Of a stretch of 64,000 bases of DNA, positions 23,724 to 33,360 are shown piece after piece. Source of the DNA: Geomonas silvestris (GTDB lineage Bacteria; Desulfobacterota; Desulfuromonadia; Geobacterales; Geobacteraceae); contig NZ_BLXX01000001.1 in NCBI RefSeq assembly GCF_014193515.1, positions 496,001 to 560,000 of the forward strand. The letters run 5' to 3'. How positions within the stretch are numbered: the first letter of the stretch is position 1; every line of letters starts with the position of its first letter. The notes beneath the pieces are model-generated. The model saw nothing but the letters and a program-made list of their open reading frames with translations, had not been told where the DNA came from and made no database searches. Both the position numbers and the translations under genes were made by a program.

Positions 23724-24263
23724 ATGACTAAAACACTATCCTCGTTACTGATCACCTTCTCGGTACTTGTCGGATGCTCTACGACTTCACGTACCGTGGT
23801 GCCTCCGAACTGGAACTTCGAGCAGGGTGCCATCGATCTGCACCTCGCCAGCACCTCGCAGCTCAACCTGTTCCAGAAAAACCCGCACTCTCTCCTTGTC
23901 TGCCTGTACCTTCTGAAAGATCCCACCGCGTTCAACCAGGTCGCCGGCGAGCAGGACGGCCTGGCGAAACTCCTGCAGTGCTCCCCCTTCGATCACACCG
24001 TCACCTATTCCCGACGCCTGGTGCTGCAACCGAGCCAAAGCCTTCACGAGCAACTCGACCGCAGCGAGGGGGCACGCTTCGTCGGGGTGGTGGCCGGCTA
24101 CTACAACCTGCACCCGGAAACCTCGCTGCGCTCCTTCGCCATCCCGCTTTCGGAAACGGAACAGGGCTCACAGCTCGTGCAGCGGCCGGCGAAACTCGCC
24201 ATCGACCTCACCCTCGGAGCCCAGCAGATCGAGACGGCCCCCCAAAAAACGAGCGCTCCCTAG
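23724..24263 (+). CDS. tssJ: Type VI secretion lipoprotein TssJ
   Basis: A 179-aa lipoprotein with lipobox LVGC (Cys18). The mature part contains LHLASTSQLNLFQKNPHSLLVCLYLL and FVGVVAGYYNL, the TssJ beta-sandwich features. TssJ anchors the membrane complex to the outer membrane through TssM. First gene of the tss operon; TssK starts 17 bases after its stop. Confidence 0.9.
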   Translation: MTKTLSSLLITFSVLVGCSTTSRTVVPPNWNFEQGAIDLHLASTSQLNLFQKNPHSLLVCLYLLKDPTAFNQVAGEQDGLAKLLQCSPFDHTVTYSRRLVLQPSQSLHEQLDRSEGARFVGVVAGYYNLHPETSLRSFAIPLSETEQGSQLVQRPAKLAIDLTLGAQQIETAPQKTSAP

Positions 24264-24280
24264 CCTATCCGGAGATACCG

Positions 24281-25657
24281 ATGGAAAAGCCGCTATTTTG
24301 GCAACAGGGAACCCTGCTGCAACCGCAGCACTTCCAGCTTTTGGAGCGCAGTGCCGCGGAGCGCCTGTTCCCCTACCAGAACTACCTGCAGCCCTACCTC
24401 TGGGGGGTCGGTGCCCTGAAGATCGGCAAAGCTGCCCTGACCCTGGGGAGTTTCGAGGTGACCGAGGGGGAGTTCCTGTTCCCCGACGGAAGCTTCGCAT
24501 CCCTCCCGGAAAACGCCCGGCTCGCCCCGCGCAGCTTCGATCCGCACCTGCTCGAGGACGGCAAGCCCTACACGGTGTACCTGGGTCTCAAGAAGTGGCA
24601 GCAGCACGCAGCGAACGTGAGCGTGGTCGCGGCGGCCGACCCGGCGCCGCTCCCGACCCGGTACGCAGCAGGGGCCGCAGGGGTCAAGGTCGCCGACCTC
24701 CATGCCGGCGGGCCCGAGGCGGAGGTGCAGCGGCTCGAGCTCGTGCTGCGCATCTTTTGGGAAGACGAGCTGGACCAGGTGGGTGAGTACGAGCTGATCC
24801 CCCTGGCCCAGGTGGAGCGAAACGGCGCGGAGATCGTCTTGTCGGAGCGCTTCGTGCCGCCGAGCCTTTGCTGTTCGGCCTCAGCGGCGCTTTACCACCT
24901 GATCCGCGAGATCCGGGACCAGGTCATGGCGCGCGCCCGCCAGCTCGAGGAGTACAAAACCAGGCGCCGCATCCACGGCGCCGAATTCGGCTCGCGCGAC
25001 ATGGTCTTCATCCTCGCCCTGGGCGCGGTGAACCGCTACCTGCCGCTGCTCTTTCACTTCGTGGAGACGCCCCGGCTCCACCCGTGGCAGGTCTTCGGGG
25101 TACTGCGCCAACTGATCGGGGAGCTGAGTGCGTTTTCCGACACCATCGACGTGCTGGGCCAGGGTGCCGGGGACCAGGGGGTGCCGGGCTACCGGCACGG
25201 CGACCTCTGGGGCTGCTTTGCCGCGGCGCAGCGCCTGATCCTCAAACTCCTGGACGAGGTGAGCGCCGGGCCGGAGTACGTGATCGGACTCGAGTTCGAC
25301 GGCAGGAACTTTTGCTGCGATCTGAAGCCCGCCATCTTCGAAGGGCGCAACCGGTTCTTCCTCGCGGTCACCTCGGACCAGGAGCGCCCGAGCGTCTTGA
25401 AAGAGCTGGAACAGGGGGCCAAGGTTAGCTCGCCGGTGCACCTGGAACTTCTGGTGAACCGCTCGCTGCCGGGGATCCCGCTACAGTACCTGCAGGTCCC
25501 GCCGCAGGAACTCCCGCGGCGGGCCGACACGCTGTACCTCGCCATCGACCACAGCGACCCCCAGTGGGACGGGGTCCGCAAGGAGCGCAGCCTCGCCCTG
25601 CACTGGGCCGGGGCTCCCGACGGGGTGGCAGTCGAGCTGATGGTACTGGGGAGGTGA
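24281..25657 (+). CDS. tssK: Type VI secretion baseplate subunit TssK
   Basis: A 458-aa protein starting EKPLFWQQGTLLQPQHFQL, the TssK N-terminal shoulder motif, with LEEYKTRRRIHGAEF and a C-terminal ELPRRADTLYLAIDHSDPQWD neck/head segment. TssK trimers connect the baseplate to the membrane complex. ATG 24281 is preceded by GGAGA; the longer open frame to 23774 overlaps tssJ and is not used. TssL starts a few bases downstream. Confidence 0.92.
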   Translation: MEKPLFWQQGTLLQPQHFQLLERSAAERLFPYQNYLQPYLWGVGALKIGKAALTLGSFEVTEGEFLFPDGSFASLPENARLAPRSFDPHLLEDGKPYTVYLGLKKWQQHAANVSVVAAADPAPLPTRYAAGAAGVKVADLHAGGPEAEVQRLELVLRIFWEDELDQVGEYELIPLAQVERNGAEIVLSERFVPPSLCCSASAALYHLIREIRDQVMARARQLEEYKTRRRIHGAEFGSRDMVFILALGAVNRYLPLLFHFVETPRLHPWQVFGVLRQLIGELSAFSDTIDVLGQGAGDQGVPGYRHGDLWGCFAAAQRLILKLLDEVSAGPEYVIGLEFDGRNFCCDLKPAIFEGRNRFFLAVTSDQERPSVLKELEQGAKVSSPVHLELLVNRSLPGIPLQYLQVPPQELPRRADTLYLAIDHSDPQWDGVRKERSLALHWAGAPDGVAVELMVLGR

Positions 25658-25663
25658 CCGGCC

Positions 25664-26344
25664 ATGCACCTGGTGGAAAGTTTCCTGCCGCTTTTTCTCT
25701 ACCAACTCCGCCTTTTGGAGCGGATCGCACGCGACCAGCCCCCCTATCCCGAGGTGCGCGCCGAGGTCGAAGAGCTGATCCGGTTGAGCGACGGGCATCC
25801 GGCGCGCACGGTGGTGAGCCAAAAGGAGTACGCCGAGGCGCGCTTCGCGGTCTGCGCCTGGATTGACGAGGGGATCCTCAACTCGGGCTGGCAGCACAAG
25901 GAACCCTGGCTCGCCGCGCAACTGCAGCGGGTCTACTACGGCACCAGCGACGCGGGGGAACTCTTCTTCAGCCGGCTCAAGGAGCTCGAAAAGGTGCAGC
26001 AGGAAGTGCGCGAGGTCTTCTACCTCTGCCTGGCCCTCGGCTTCTCGGGGCGCTTCTGCCAGGAAGAGGACGCCTGGCAGCTGGAACAGGTCCAGGCATC
26101 CACCCTGAAACTCCTCCGGAATGGGCACCTGGCCCCGATCGACCCGGAGGTTCCCGGGCTGTTCTCGGCACCACGGCCCGCCTCCGGAGCCTCGCCCGCT
26201 CCAAGGCGCCCGCTCGCGGCACTCTTTTCCCTCGGTCCGATCTGTATCGCCGCCTCGTTGGTGCTCTTTGCGGTCCTGTACCTCATCTACTTCCTCACCC
26301 TAAGCGGTATCGGCAAGAACTTCCTGAAAACGACGGGGACCTGA
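25664..26344 (+). CDS. tssL: Type VI secretion protein TssL (DotU/IcmH family)
   Basis: A 226-aa protein with the DotU cytoplasmic domain (FAVCAWIDEGILNSGW, LFFSRLKELEKVQQEVREVFYLCLALGFSGRF) and one C-terminal transmembrane helix (CIAASLVLFAVLYLIYFL, residues about 191-210). No peptidoglycan-binding extension is attached, so anchoring to the wall must rely on another protein. Part of the TssJLM membrane complex. Confidence 0.92.
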   Translation: MHLVESFLPLFLYQLRLLERIARDQPPYPEVRAEVEELIRLSDGHPARTVVSQKEYAEARFAVCAWIDEGILNSGWQHKEPWLAAQLQRVYYGTSDAGELFFSRLKELEKVQQEVREVFYLCLALGFSGRFCQEEDAWQLEQVQASTLKLLRNGHLAPIDPEVPGLFSAPRPASGASPAPRRPLAALFSLGPICIAASLVLFAVLYLIYFLTLSGIGKNFLKTTGT

Positions 26345-26346
26345 CC

Positions 26347-29300
26347 ATGAACGCGCCGGTACGCAGCTTCCGCACTACCCTCATCTGGTACCTTGCCGGC
26401 ACGGCGCTTTTCCTGGCCGGTTGCGCGGTTGCCCTCAGCGCCGCCTGGCCCTGGTGGGTCGGTGCCGCTTTAGGGCTCGCCTGTCTCGGTCTGGCGCTCG
26501 CCGTGGCGAGCTTTTGGCGGCTTTGGCTGCGCCGGTGCGGCGCCCCGGTCGCGCAAGAGCCGGACTGCGCCGCGGCGCGGGAGGCGGTCGAGGCGAAGGA
26601 TGCCGACCTGCGCTGCGTCGAGCGCTGTTTCGCGGCCGGCGTGGCGGCGCTGCGCCGCTCCCGGCTCGGGCGCCAGGGGAACCCGCTCGACCTCCTCCCC
26701 TGGTACCTGGTGCTCGGTCCCAGCGGCTCGGGGAAGAGTGCGGCCCTCAAGGGTGCCCGGCTCGCGGCGCAGATTCCGGAGCCGCCCTGGGAGGAGGAGG
26801 GGACGCCCCCCTGGAACTGGAGTTTTCTGGACCGGGCGGTATTTCTCGACCTGCCGGGATGTTACGCGAGTGCGACGGAAAGCGCCGCGCACCGGCACAA
26901 GTGGCGTCGCCTGGTCGCGCTCCTGGCCCGGCACCGCGGCAAGCCGGTGAACGGTGTGCTGCTGGTCGTGGGAGCGGACCGCCTGCAGAACGCCCCGACG
27001 GAGCAGCTGGAAGAGGACGCCCTGACGCTCCGCCAGCGCGTCGACGAGCTGATGGGATCGAGCGCGCTGCGGATCCCGGTGTACCTCCTGGTGACCGGGT
27101 GCGACTCCATCCCCGGGTTCGGCGCCCTGGCGCGCCTTTTGCCGGCCGGCCGCCTCGCGGAACCGATGGGGGAGCTGATAGGGGAACCTGCCGCGGCACC
27201 GAACCTCGTGGTGGCGGGGCTCGTGGAAGCCCTGCAGGAGCGCCTGAGGAGCCTGCGCCTCCAGTTGCTGGCTCGGGGCGCGACAGGCCCGGCGCGTGCC
27301 GGAATGCTCGAACTTCCCGAGGCCTTCGGCCGCTTGCAACCGGGGCTGCTGACCTTCGCCGGTCGTTGCTTCGGCACAAGCCCCTACCGGGAAACCCCGC
27401 TGTTACGAGGGATCTTCTTTGCGGCCGCGCCGCCCGAGTCAGCTCAGGCGGGCGCCGCACCGAGCCGGGACCCCTTGGGCGACGAGCGGCGCTGCGGGCT
27501 CTTCCTCCACGACCTTGTGGGATCGATCGTTCCCGGAGATCAGGCCACGCTCAGGCACACGGAGGGTTGGCTGCGCTGGCGCCGGGGGACCTGGCGGCTC
27601 GCCCTGGGGGGCGCCCTGGCGCTGAGCCTTGCGCTGAGCGGCCTGCTGACCTTCTCGTTTGCGAAGAACCTCGAGGTGCTGCGCTCCTTCGGACGGCTGA
27701 CGACCTCCCTCACCACACCGGGGGGGACGCCTGGCACCACCCAGGCGCTGGAGCGCTTCCGGCAGGAGGTCGTCAAGGTCGAGGCGCAGAACCGGGATTG
27801 GTGGCTGCCGCGACTCGGGCTGAACGCGAGCCTCCAGGTCGAAAAGGACGTAAAGGCCCGCTACTGCAGGGAGTTCCGGCAGGCGGTGCTCGCCCCCGCC
27901 GACCAGGGGCTCCAGGCCGCTGGGGCGCTCCCGGCGAGTCCCCTCTCCGACAAGGACTACGGGCGCCGGGTGATGTACCTGGTGCGGCGCCTAAACCTGG
28001 CACGGCTCGCCCTCAAGGAGCCGGCGCCGGAGCGGCTCGCCCACCTCCCCCAGCCGGATTTCCCTCAGCCTCAGGATGCCGAACCCGGCTCTGCGGCGCG
28101 GCTTGCCACCCTGTACCGCTCCTATCTGGCCTGGAACCGGGAGAGAGCCGGCCGGGAGGAGGAGATCGCCCGGCTGCAGGACGCGCTCAAGCGCGAGCTT
28201 GCCGCGCGGGGTGGCAGGCTGGAGTGGTGCCTCGGCTACCTGGAAGAGTGCGGCGGGTTGCCGGCCTTGACCCTGAAGGAGTTCTGGGGCGGCAGCCGCG
28301 AACTCCCGGGCGCCCCCACCGTACCGGCCCCCTGCACCGCGCAGGGGCGCCAGGCCGTCGAGGCGCTCCTTGACGAACTGGCGGCGGCCCTCCCCGACCG
28401 GCAGGGGTTCGCGGCGACCCGGGGCGCCTTCCTCAGCTGGCACCGGGCGAAGAGCTTTGAGGCCTGGCAGCGCTTCGCCGCCCAGTTCAGCCAGGGGAGC
28501 AGGCGACTGGTCGGGAGGGGGGAATGGCAGCAGGTCGCCGCACGCATGGCCTCGGACCAGTCTCCCTACTTCGCCCTCCTGGACCGCCTCGAGCGCGAGG
28601 CAGCGGGTGCGGGAGGCGAGCCCCCGGGGTGGCTTCCGGCTCTGCGCGAGCTTAAGCGCATCCGGCACGAGGCGGCGGCCGGGGTGAACCGGATGGCGGA
28701 AACCGGAAAGCTCGTGCTGACCACGGTACGAAAGAGTGCGGGACAGCGCGCCGGCGCCGAACGCCTCGAAACGGAAGCCGCCAACGCCCGCGCGGGGCGG
28801 GAGTATCTCGAGGCACTGGCGGCACTGGCCGCGGCGAGTTCCAGCCGCGGCGAGACCTTCAAGCTCCTCGCCCAGGCCTACCAGGAAGACCCCGCCACCG
28901 GAAGCTCCCCGTGCGCAGCCGCCCTCAGGGGCGCGGCGCGGCTCAAACGGGCCTTGCCGGAGGGGAGCGGGAGTGCCCTGGCGGCACTCGTCGACGGACC
29001 GCTCGACTTTCTCATGGGCTACCTGCGCCGGGAGGGGGGCGCCCAGCTGCAGGAGCTCTGGGAGGAACAGGTGCTCGCGGCGGGGCTCGGCCTCTCCGAG
29101 CAGCAGGCGGCAGCGCAGCTTTTGGGGCCGGAGGGGGCGGTGTGGCGCTTCGTCAAAGGGCCCGTCGCCCCCTTCCTGACCCAGACCCTCGGCGGGTTCC
29201 GTCCCCGGGAATTCGCCGGGACGCCCCTCCCGATCGACGGCGCGCTGCTGCACTACCTCGGCAAGGGGGTGCAGACCCGGGCGACCCTTGCGGCGAGCGC

Positions 29301-29745
29301 CAGGCCCCAGAGCTACCCGGTCGGGATCAGGGGGCTCCCCACCGACAGCAACAAGGACGCGCGGGTGAAGCCGCACGCCACGCGCCTCGAGCTGCTTTGC
29401 AGCGGGTCGAGCCAGGAGCTGGTGAACCACAACTACCCGGTGGCCAAGACCTTCCAGTGGTCGCCGGAGAGCTGCAGCGAGGTGACGCTGCAGATCGAGG
29501 TCGGGGACCTGGTGCTGACCCGGCACTACCCGGGGTCGCAGGGGATGCCCGAGTTTTTGAAGGAGCTCAAGGGGGGGAGGCGCAGTTTCACCCCCCGCGA
29601 CTTCCCGCGCGAGCAGCAGGGGCTCGAACGCCTGGGGGTGAAGACGGTCACCGTGAACTACCAGATAACCGGGAGCGCGCCGCTCCTCAAGCAGGCGGTG
29701 GCCCTGAGCGGACAGGCGCCGCGGGTCATCGCGCAGGGTTGGTAG
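26347..29745 (+). CDS. tssM: Type VI secretion membrane subunit TssM (IcmF family)
   Basis: An 1132-aa protein with two N-terminal transmembrane helices (residues about 10-55), a cytoplasmic NTPase-like domain with Walker A GPSGSGKS near residue 125, a third helix (about 417-437, GALALSLALSGLLTFSF) and a large periplasmic part that ends with the conserved C-terminal beta domain contacting TssJ. Full family length. ATG two bases after the tssL stop indicates tight coupling. Confidence 0.93.
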   Translation: MNAPVRSFRTTLIWYLAGTALFLAGCAVALSAAWPWWVGAALGLACLGLALAVASFWRLWLRRCGAPVAQEPDCAAAREAVEAKDADLRCVERCFAAGVAALRRSRLGRQGNPLDLLPWYLVLGPSGSGKSAALKGARLAAQIPEPPWEEEGTPPWNWSFLDRAVFLDLPGCYASATESAAHRHKWRRLVALLARHRGKPVNGVLLVVGADRLQNAPTEQLEEDALTLRQRVDELMGSSALRIPVYLLVTGCDSIPGFGALARLLPAGRLAEPMGELIGEPAAAPNLVVAGLVEALQERLRSLRLQLLARGATGPARAGMLELPEAFGRLQPGLLTFAGRCFGTSPYRETPLLRGIFFAAAPPESAQAGAAPSRDPLGDERRCGLFLHDLVGSIVPGDQATLRHTEGWLRWRRGTWRLALGGALALSLALSGLLTFSFAKNLEVLRSFGRLTTSLTTPGGTPGTTQALERFRQEVVKVEAQNRDWWLPRLGLNASLQVEKDVKARYCREFRQAVLAPADQGLQAAGALPASPLSDKDYGRRVMYLVRRLNLARLALKEPAPERLAHLPQPDFPQPQDAEPGSAARLATLYRSYLAWNRERAGREEEIARLQDALKRELAARGGRLEWCLGYLEECGGLPALTLKEFWGGSRELPGAPTVPAPCTAQGRQAVEALLDELAAALPDRQGFAATRGAFLSWHRAKSFEAWQRFAAQFSQGSRRLVGRGEWQQVAARMASDQSPYFALLDRLEREAAGAGGEPPGWLPALRELKRIRHEAAAGVNRMAETGKLVLTTVRKSAGQRAGAERLETEAANARAGREYLEALAALAAASSSRGETFKLLAQAYQEDPATGSSPCAAALRGAARLKRALPEGSGSALAALVDGPLDFLMGYLRREGGAQLQELWEEQVLAAGLGLSEQQAAAQLLGPEGAVWRFVKGPVAPFLTQTLGGFRPREFAGTPLPIDGALLHYLGKGVQTRATLAASARPQSYPVGIRGLPTDSNKDARVKPHATRLELLCSGSSQELVNHNYPVAKTFQWSPESCSEVTLQIEVGDLVLTRHYPGSQGMPEFLKELKGGRRSFTPRDFPREQQGLERLGVKTVTVNYQITGSAPLLKQAVALSGQAPRVIAQGW

Positions 29746-29767
29746 ACCGGCGCACGAGGGATATGCC

Positions 29768-31312
29768 ATGGAGCTGGAACTCTCCCAACTAAGCTGCCAC
29801 CCGATCCGGCCCGACGCCCCGGCGGGTTTCGAGGTCCGCGAGGACCCCGGCTTCGAGGCACTGCAGGCCGAAGTGGAGAAACTCTCGGCGCCCGCCGCGG
29901 CGGGACCGGTGGATTGGCCCGGGGTGGCGCGCCTTTCCGGGGCGCTTCTTGCGGAGAAGACCAAGGACCTCCTGGTGGCGAGCTACCTCGCCGTGGCGCT
30001 GGTGCACACCGAGGGGTGCGCCGGATGCGCGAGGGGACTTACCTTTTACCGGGAGCTCCTGGAGCATTTCTGGGAGAAGCTCTACCCGCAGAAAACGCGG
30101 CTGCGCGCCCGGCTGCGGGCACTCGAGTGGTGGGTGGAGAAGACCCTGGCGGCGCTGGAACAGCTGGGCGCGGTAAGCTGGCCCGCTCCCCTGCGCGACG
30201 GGGTCCTCGACGAACTGACCCGGCTGGAGCGCCTGCTGCACGACCAGCTGGAAGCCCCTCCCTCGCTGGCCCCGCTCATCGACTATTTCTGCAGCGTCGA
30301 GCTGGTGACGGCTTTAGAGCCGGCGCCGCAACAGATCGGCCGGGCGGAACAGGTTTTGGAGGCTGCGCCCCCAGCGCCCGAGGGGCCGGCCTCTTCCGCG
30401 GAAGGGGCGCAGCTCGAGGGGACCGGCTCCCTCGAGGCGGCGCTCGGGGCAGTGAGCCGTGCCGTCTTCGACTCCTGGCAGCGGGACCCCGCCCCCCCGC
30501 ACCTCTACCGCATGAGGCGCCAGCTCGCCTGGTCGCCGCTCGAGGAGTTGCCGCCGGCCGAGGGGCGGCTCACCAGGATCCCGCCCCCGCCCCAGGCGCT
30601 CGTGGCGCTTTTGGAGGAGCTGCAGTGCTCGGACGAGCCGGAGGTCCTGCTCAAGGCCGCCGAGACCCGGCTGGGTGAGTACCTTTTCTGGCTGGACCTG
30701 AGCTTCTTCGCCTACCAGGCCCTTTTGCGCCTGGGGGACGGGTACGCTCGGGCCCGCGAGGCGGTGCGCCAGGAGACCGCTTTTTTCGTGCGGCGCCTCC
30801 CCGGCCTCGAGGAGCTCTGCTTCGCCGACGGCACCCCCTTCGCCTCGAGCGCGACCGGATGCTGGCTCGCCCAAAGTGCCCAGTCGCTCCCCCTCCCCTG
30901 CGGGGAGCAGGGGCCTGCGGAAACCCGGCAAGATCCAGCCCCGGGCGCAGAGCAGGTCCGGCACCTGGTCCAGTCGGGGAGGCTCAAGGAAGCGATCGAA
31001 CAGAGCCAGCAAAAGCTGAAGGAGTGCGGCTGCGGCAGGGAGCGGCTGCTCTGGAGGGTCACCATGGCCGGGATGCTCATGGCGGCGGGCCAGGGGCGGG
31101 TCGCCCTCCCCTACCTCGAACAGGTCCTCGAGGAGTTGGACCGGCACCACCTTGAGGAGTACGAACCGGAACTCGCACTGAACGCCCTGGAGCTCGCCTG
31201 GCGTGCCTACCGGGAACAGCCCGAGCCCCAGGCCCGGGAGACGGCCAGCGCCCTTTTGCTCAGGATCGGGCGGCTCGACCTCCCCGAGATGCTGAGGCTC
31301 ACCAACCGCTAG
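29768..31312 (+). CDS. tssA: Type VI secretion protein TssA (ImpA domain)
   Basis: A 514-aa TssA. The ImpA N-terminal domain is recognisable in DWPGVARLSGALLAEKTKDLLVASYLAVAL and YRELLEHFWEKLYPQK; the C-terminal part (residues about 385-514) with ARHLVQSGRLKEAIEQSQQ-like helices and LPYLEQVLEELDRHHLEEYEP resembles the VasJ-type C-terminus. TssA coordinates sheath polymerisation or caps the distal end. Confidence 0.88.
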   Translation: MELELSQLSCHPIRPDAPAGFEVREDPGFEALQAEVEKLSAPAAAGPVDWPGVARLSGALLAEKTKDLLVASYLAVALVHTEGCAGCARGLTFYRELLEHFWEKLYPQKTRLRARLRALEWWVEKTLAALEQLGAVSWPAPLRDGVLDELTRLERLLHDQLEAPPSLAPLIDYFCSVELVTALEPAPQQIGRAEQVLEAAPPAPEGPASSAEGAQLEGTGSLEAALGAVSRAVFDSWQRDPAPPHLYRMRRQLAWSPLEELPPAEGRLTRIPPPPQALVALLEELQCSDEPEVLLKAAETRLGEYLFWLDLSFFAYQALLRLGDGYARAREAVRQETAFFVRRLPGLEELCFADGTPFASSATGCWLAQSAQSLPLPCGEQGPAETRQDPAPGAEQVRHLVQSGRLKEAIEQSQQKLKECGCGRERLLWRVTMAGMLMAAGQGRVALPYLEQVLEELDRHHLEEYEPELALNALELAWRAYREQPEPQARETASALLLRIGRLDLPEMLRLTNR

Positions 31313-31354
31313 AGAAGCGGCAAACCGGCCGCCCCAGGCGGCCAGGAGGTTTTT

Positions 31355-31834
31355 ATGACCAAAGAGGCAACGGTAGCACCACGGGAACGGGTCAACATCG
31401 TCTACCGGCCGTCGCTTGAAGACGCCCGCGAAGAGGTGGAACTCCCCCTCAAGATGCTGGTCTTGGGCGACTTCACCGGCTCGGGCGACCAGCGCCCCGT
31501 CGAAATGCGCACCCCGGTCAGCGTGGAGCGCACTTCGCTTGACGAGGTGTTAAAGGCGCAGGGTGTCACCCTCGCCATCGCGGTGGAGGACCGGATCGGA
31601 TGCCTCGGCGGCGGGCTCGCGGTTACGCTTTCCATCGAGTCGATGCGGGACTTCACCCCGCAGGCGATCGTCGAGCAGGTTCCCGAGCTAAGGCGGCTCG
31701 TCGAGTTGCGCGAGGCGCTGCGGGCGCTCAAGGGGCCGCTGGCGAACCTCCCGGAATTCCGCAGGAAGCTCCAGGAGGCTATCGGCGACGAGGCGGCGCG
31801 CCAGAGAGTGCTGAGCGTCGCCGCGTCGGACTAG
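31355..31834 (+). CDS. tssB: Type VI secretion contractile sheath small subunit TssB
   Basis: A 159-aa VipA/TssB with VNIVYRP, ELPLKMLVLGDFTG and LSIESMRDFTPQAIVEQVPELRRLVELREAL..LKGPL, the hallmark helix and strand regions. It co-assembles with TssC to form the contractile sheath. Ribosome site CAGGAGG before ATG 31355; tssC begins 10 bases after the stop. Confidence 0.94.
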   Translation: MTKEATVAPRERVNIVYRPSLEDAREEVELPLKMLVLGDFTGSGDQRPVEMRTPVSVERTSLDEVLKAQGVTLAIAVEDRIGCLGGGLAVTLSIESMRDFTPQAIVEQVPELRRLVELREALRALKGPLANLPEFRRKLQEAIGDEAARQRVLSVAASD

Positions 31835-31844
31835 GGGGGGCACC

Positions 31845-33338
31845 ATGAACAACGACCATCATTTCCCGACGCAGAGCGTCGAACTCCCGACCCTCGGGGT
31901 AGACCTGATCCAGGAGATCGTCCAGTCCACCCGCATCGAGCCCGCCGACGAGGCCTATGCGCTTACCTGCCGCGGGGTCGAGACCCTGATCACCGAGCTC
32001 GCGGCAAAGGGGGAACAGAGCGTCCGGGTCTCCAGCCAAAGCCTCGACCATCTGATCGCCGAACTCGATCTGAAGCTGGGGCGGCAGCTCGACGAGATCC
32101 TGCACCACCCGGATTTCCAGAAGCTGGAGAGCGCCTGGCGCTCGCTCGAGTTCCTGGTGCAGCGGGTCGACTTCCGCGAGAACATCAAGGTCGAGATCCT
32201 GCAGGTGACCAAGGAAGAGCTTGCGGAGGACTTCGAGGACGCGCCCGAGGTGGTGCAGTCCGGGCTCTACAAGACGGTCTACAGCGCGGAGTACGGCCAG
32301 TTCGGCGGCACCCCCTACGGCTGCCTGATCGGCAACTACCAGTTCGGCGCCGCCGCGGCGGACGTGCGGCTTTTGCAGCAGGTAGCGCAGGTGGCCGCCT
32401 TAAGCCACACCCCCTTCATCGCCGCCGCGGCGCCCCAGTTCTTCGGGTTGGCGGATTTCGGCGCGCTCCCCCTCTTGAAGGACCTCTCCTCGACCCTGGA
32501 GGGGCCCCAGTACCAGAAATGGCAGGCCTTCAGGGAGACCGAGCCGGCCCGTTACGTCGGGCTCACCCTGCCGCGTTTTCTGCTGCGCCTCCCCTACGGC
32601 CCGGACGGGATCCCGGTGCGCAACTTCGACTACCAGGAAATGGCGGGGGTCGAGCACGCCAACTACCTGTGGGGCAACGCGGCCTTCGCCTTCGCGTCCT
32701 GCCTCGCCGAAAGCTTCGCGCGCTACCGCTGGTGCGCCAACATCATAGGGCCCCAGGGGGGCGGTGCGGTCGAGGACCTGCCGCTGCACCACTACCAGGC
32801 GCTGGGCTCCCTGCAGACCAAGATCCCCACCGAGGTGCTGGTCTCGGAGCGCCGCGAGTTCGAGCTGGCGGAGGAGGGTTTCATCGCCCTCACCATGCGC
32901 AAGGGGAGCGACAACGCGGCCTTCTTCTCCGCCAACTCGGTGCAGAAGCCAAAGCACTTCGGCGTTTCCGCCGCGGGGAAGGAGGCCGAGCTGAACTACC
33001 GGCTCGGGATGCAGCTCCCCTACCTCTTCGTGGTGAGCCGGCTCGCCCACTACCTCAAGGTGATCCAGCGCGAGCAGATCGGCACCTTCAAGGAGCGCGA
33101 GGATCTGGAACAGGAGTTGAACACCTGGATCAGGCAGTACGTCTCGGACATGGACAGCCCGATGCCGGGGGTGCGCAGCCGGCGGCCGCTGCGCCAGGCC
33201 GAGGTCTCGGTGCAGGAGGTCCCCGGGGAGGCCGGGTGGTACCGGGTCTCGCTTCAGGTCCGCCCGCACTTCAAGTACCTGGGGGCCTACTTCACCCTGT
33301 CCCTGGTGGGACGCCTGGACCGGGAGAAACACTCATAA
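31845..33338 (+). CDS. tssC: Type VI secretion contractile sheath large subunit TssC
   Basis: A 497-aa VipB/TssC. Signature regions: ILHHPDFQKLESAWRSLEFLV, SAEYGQFGGTPYGCLIGNYQF, AAAPQFFGL, YVGLTLPRFLLRLPYG, LWGNAAFAFASCL and a C-terminal RYVSDMD-like RQYVSDMDSP. Normal length. It forms the sheath with TssB; the hcp gene follows after 22 bases with AAAGGAGGA as ribosome site. Confidence 0.95.
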   Translation: MNNDHHFPTQSVELPTLGVDLIQEIVQSTRIEPADEAYALTCRGVETLITELAAKGEQSVRVSSQSLDHLIAELDLKLGRQLDEILHHPDFQKLESAWRSLEFLVQRVDFRENIKVEILQVTKEELAEDFEDAPEVVQSGLYKTVYSAEYGQFGGTPYGCLIGNYQFGAAAADVRLLQQVAQVAALSHTPFIAAAAPQFFGLADFGALPLLKDLSSTLEGPQYQKWQAFRETEPARYVGLTLPRFLLRLPYGPDGIPVRNFDYQEMAGVEHANYLWGNAAFAFASCLAESFARYRWCANIIGPQGGGAVEDLPLHHYQALGSLQTKIPTEVLVSERREFELAEEGFIALTMRKGSDNAAFFSANSVQKPKHFGVSAAGKEAELNYRLGMQLPYLFVVSRLAHYLKVIQREQIGTFKEREDLEQELNTWIRQYVSDMDSPMPGVRSRRPLRQAEVSVQEVPGEAGWYRVSLQVRPHFKYLGAYFTLSLVGRLDREKHS

Positions 33339-33360
33339 AAACCGAAAAGGAGGAAGCGCC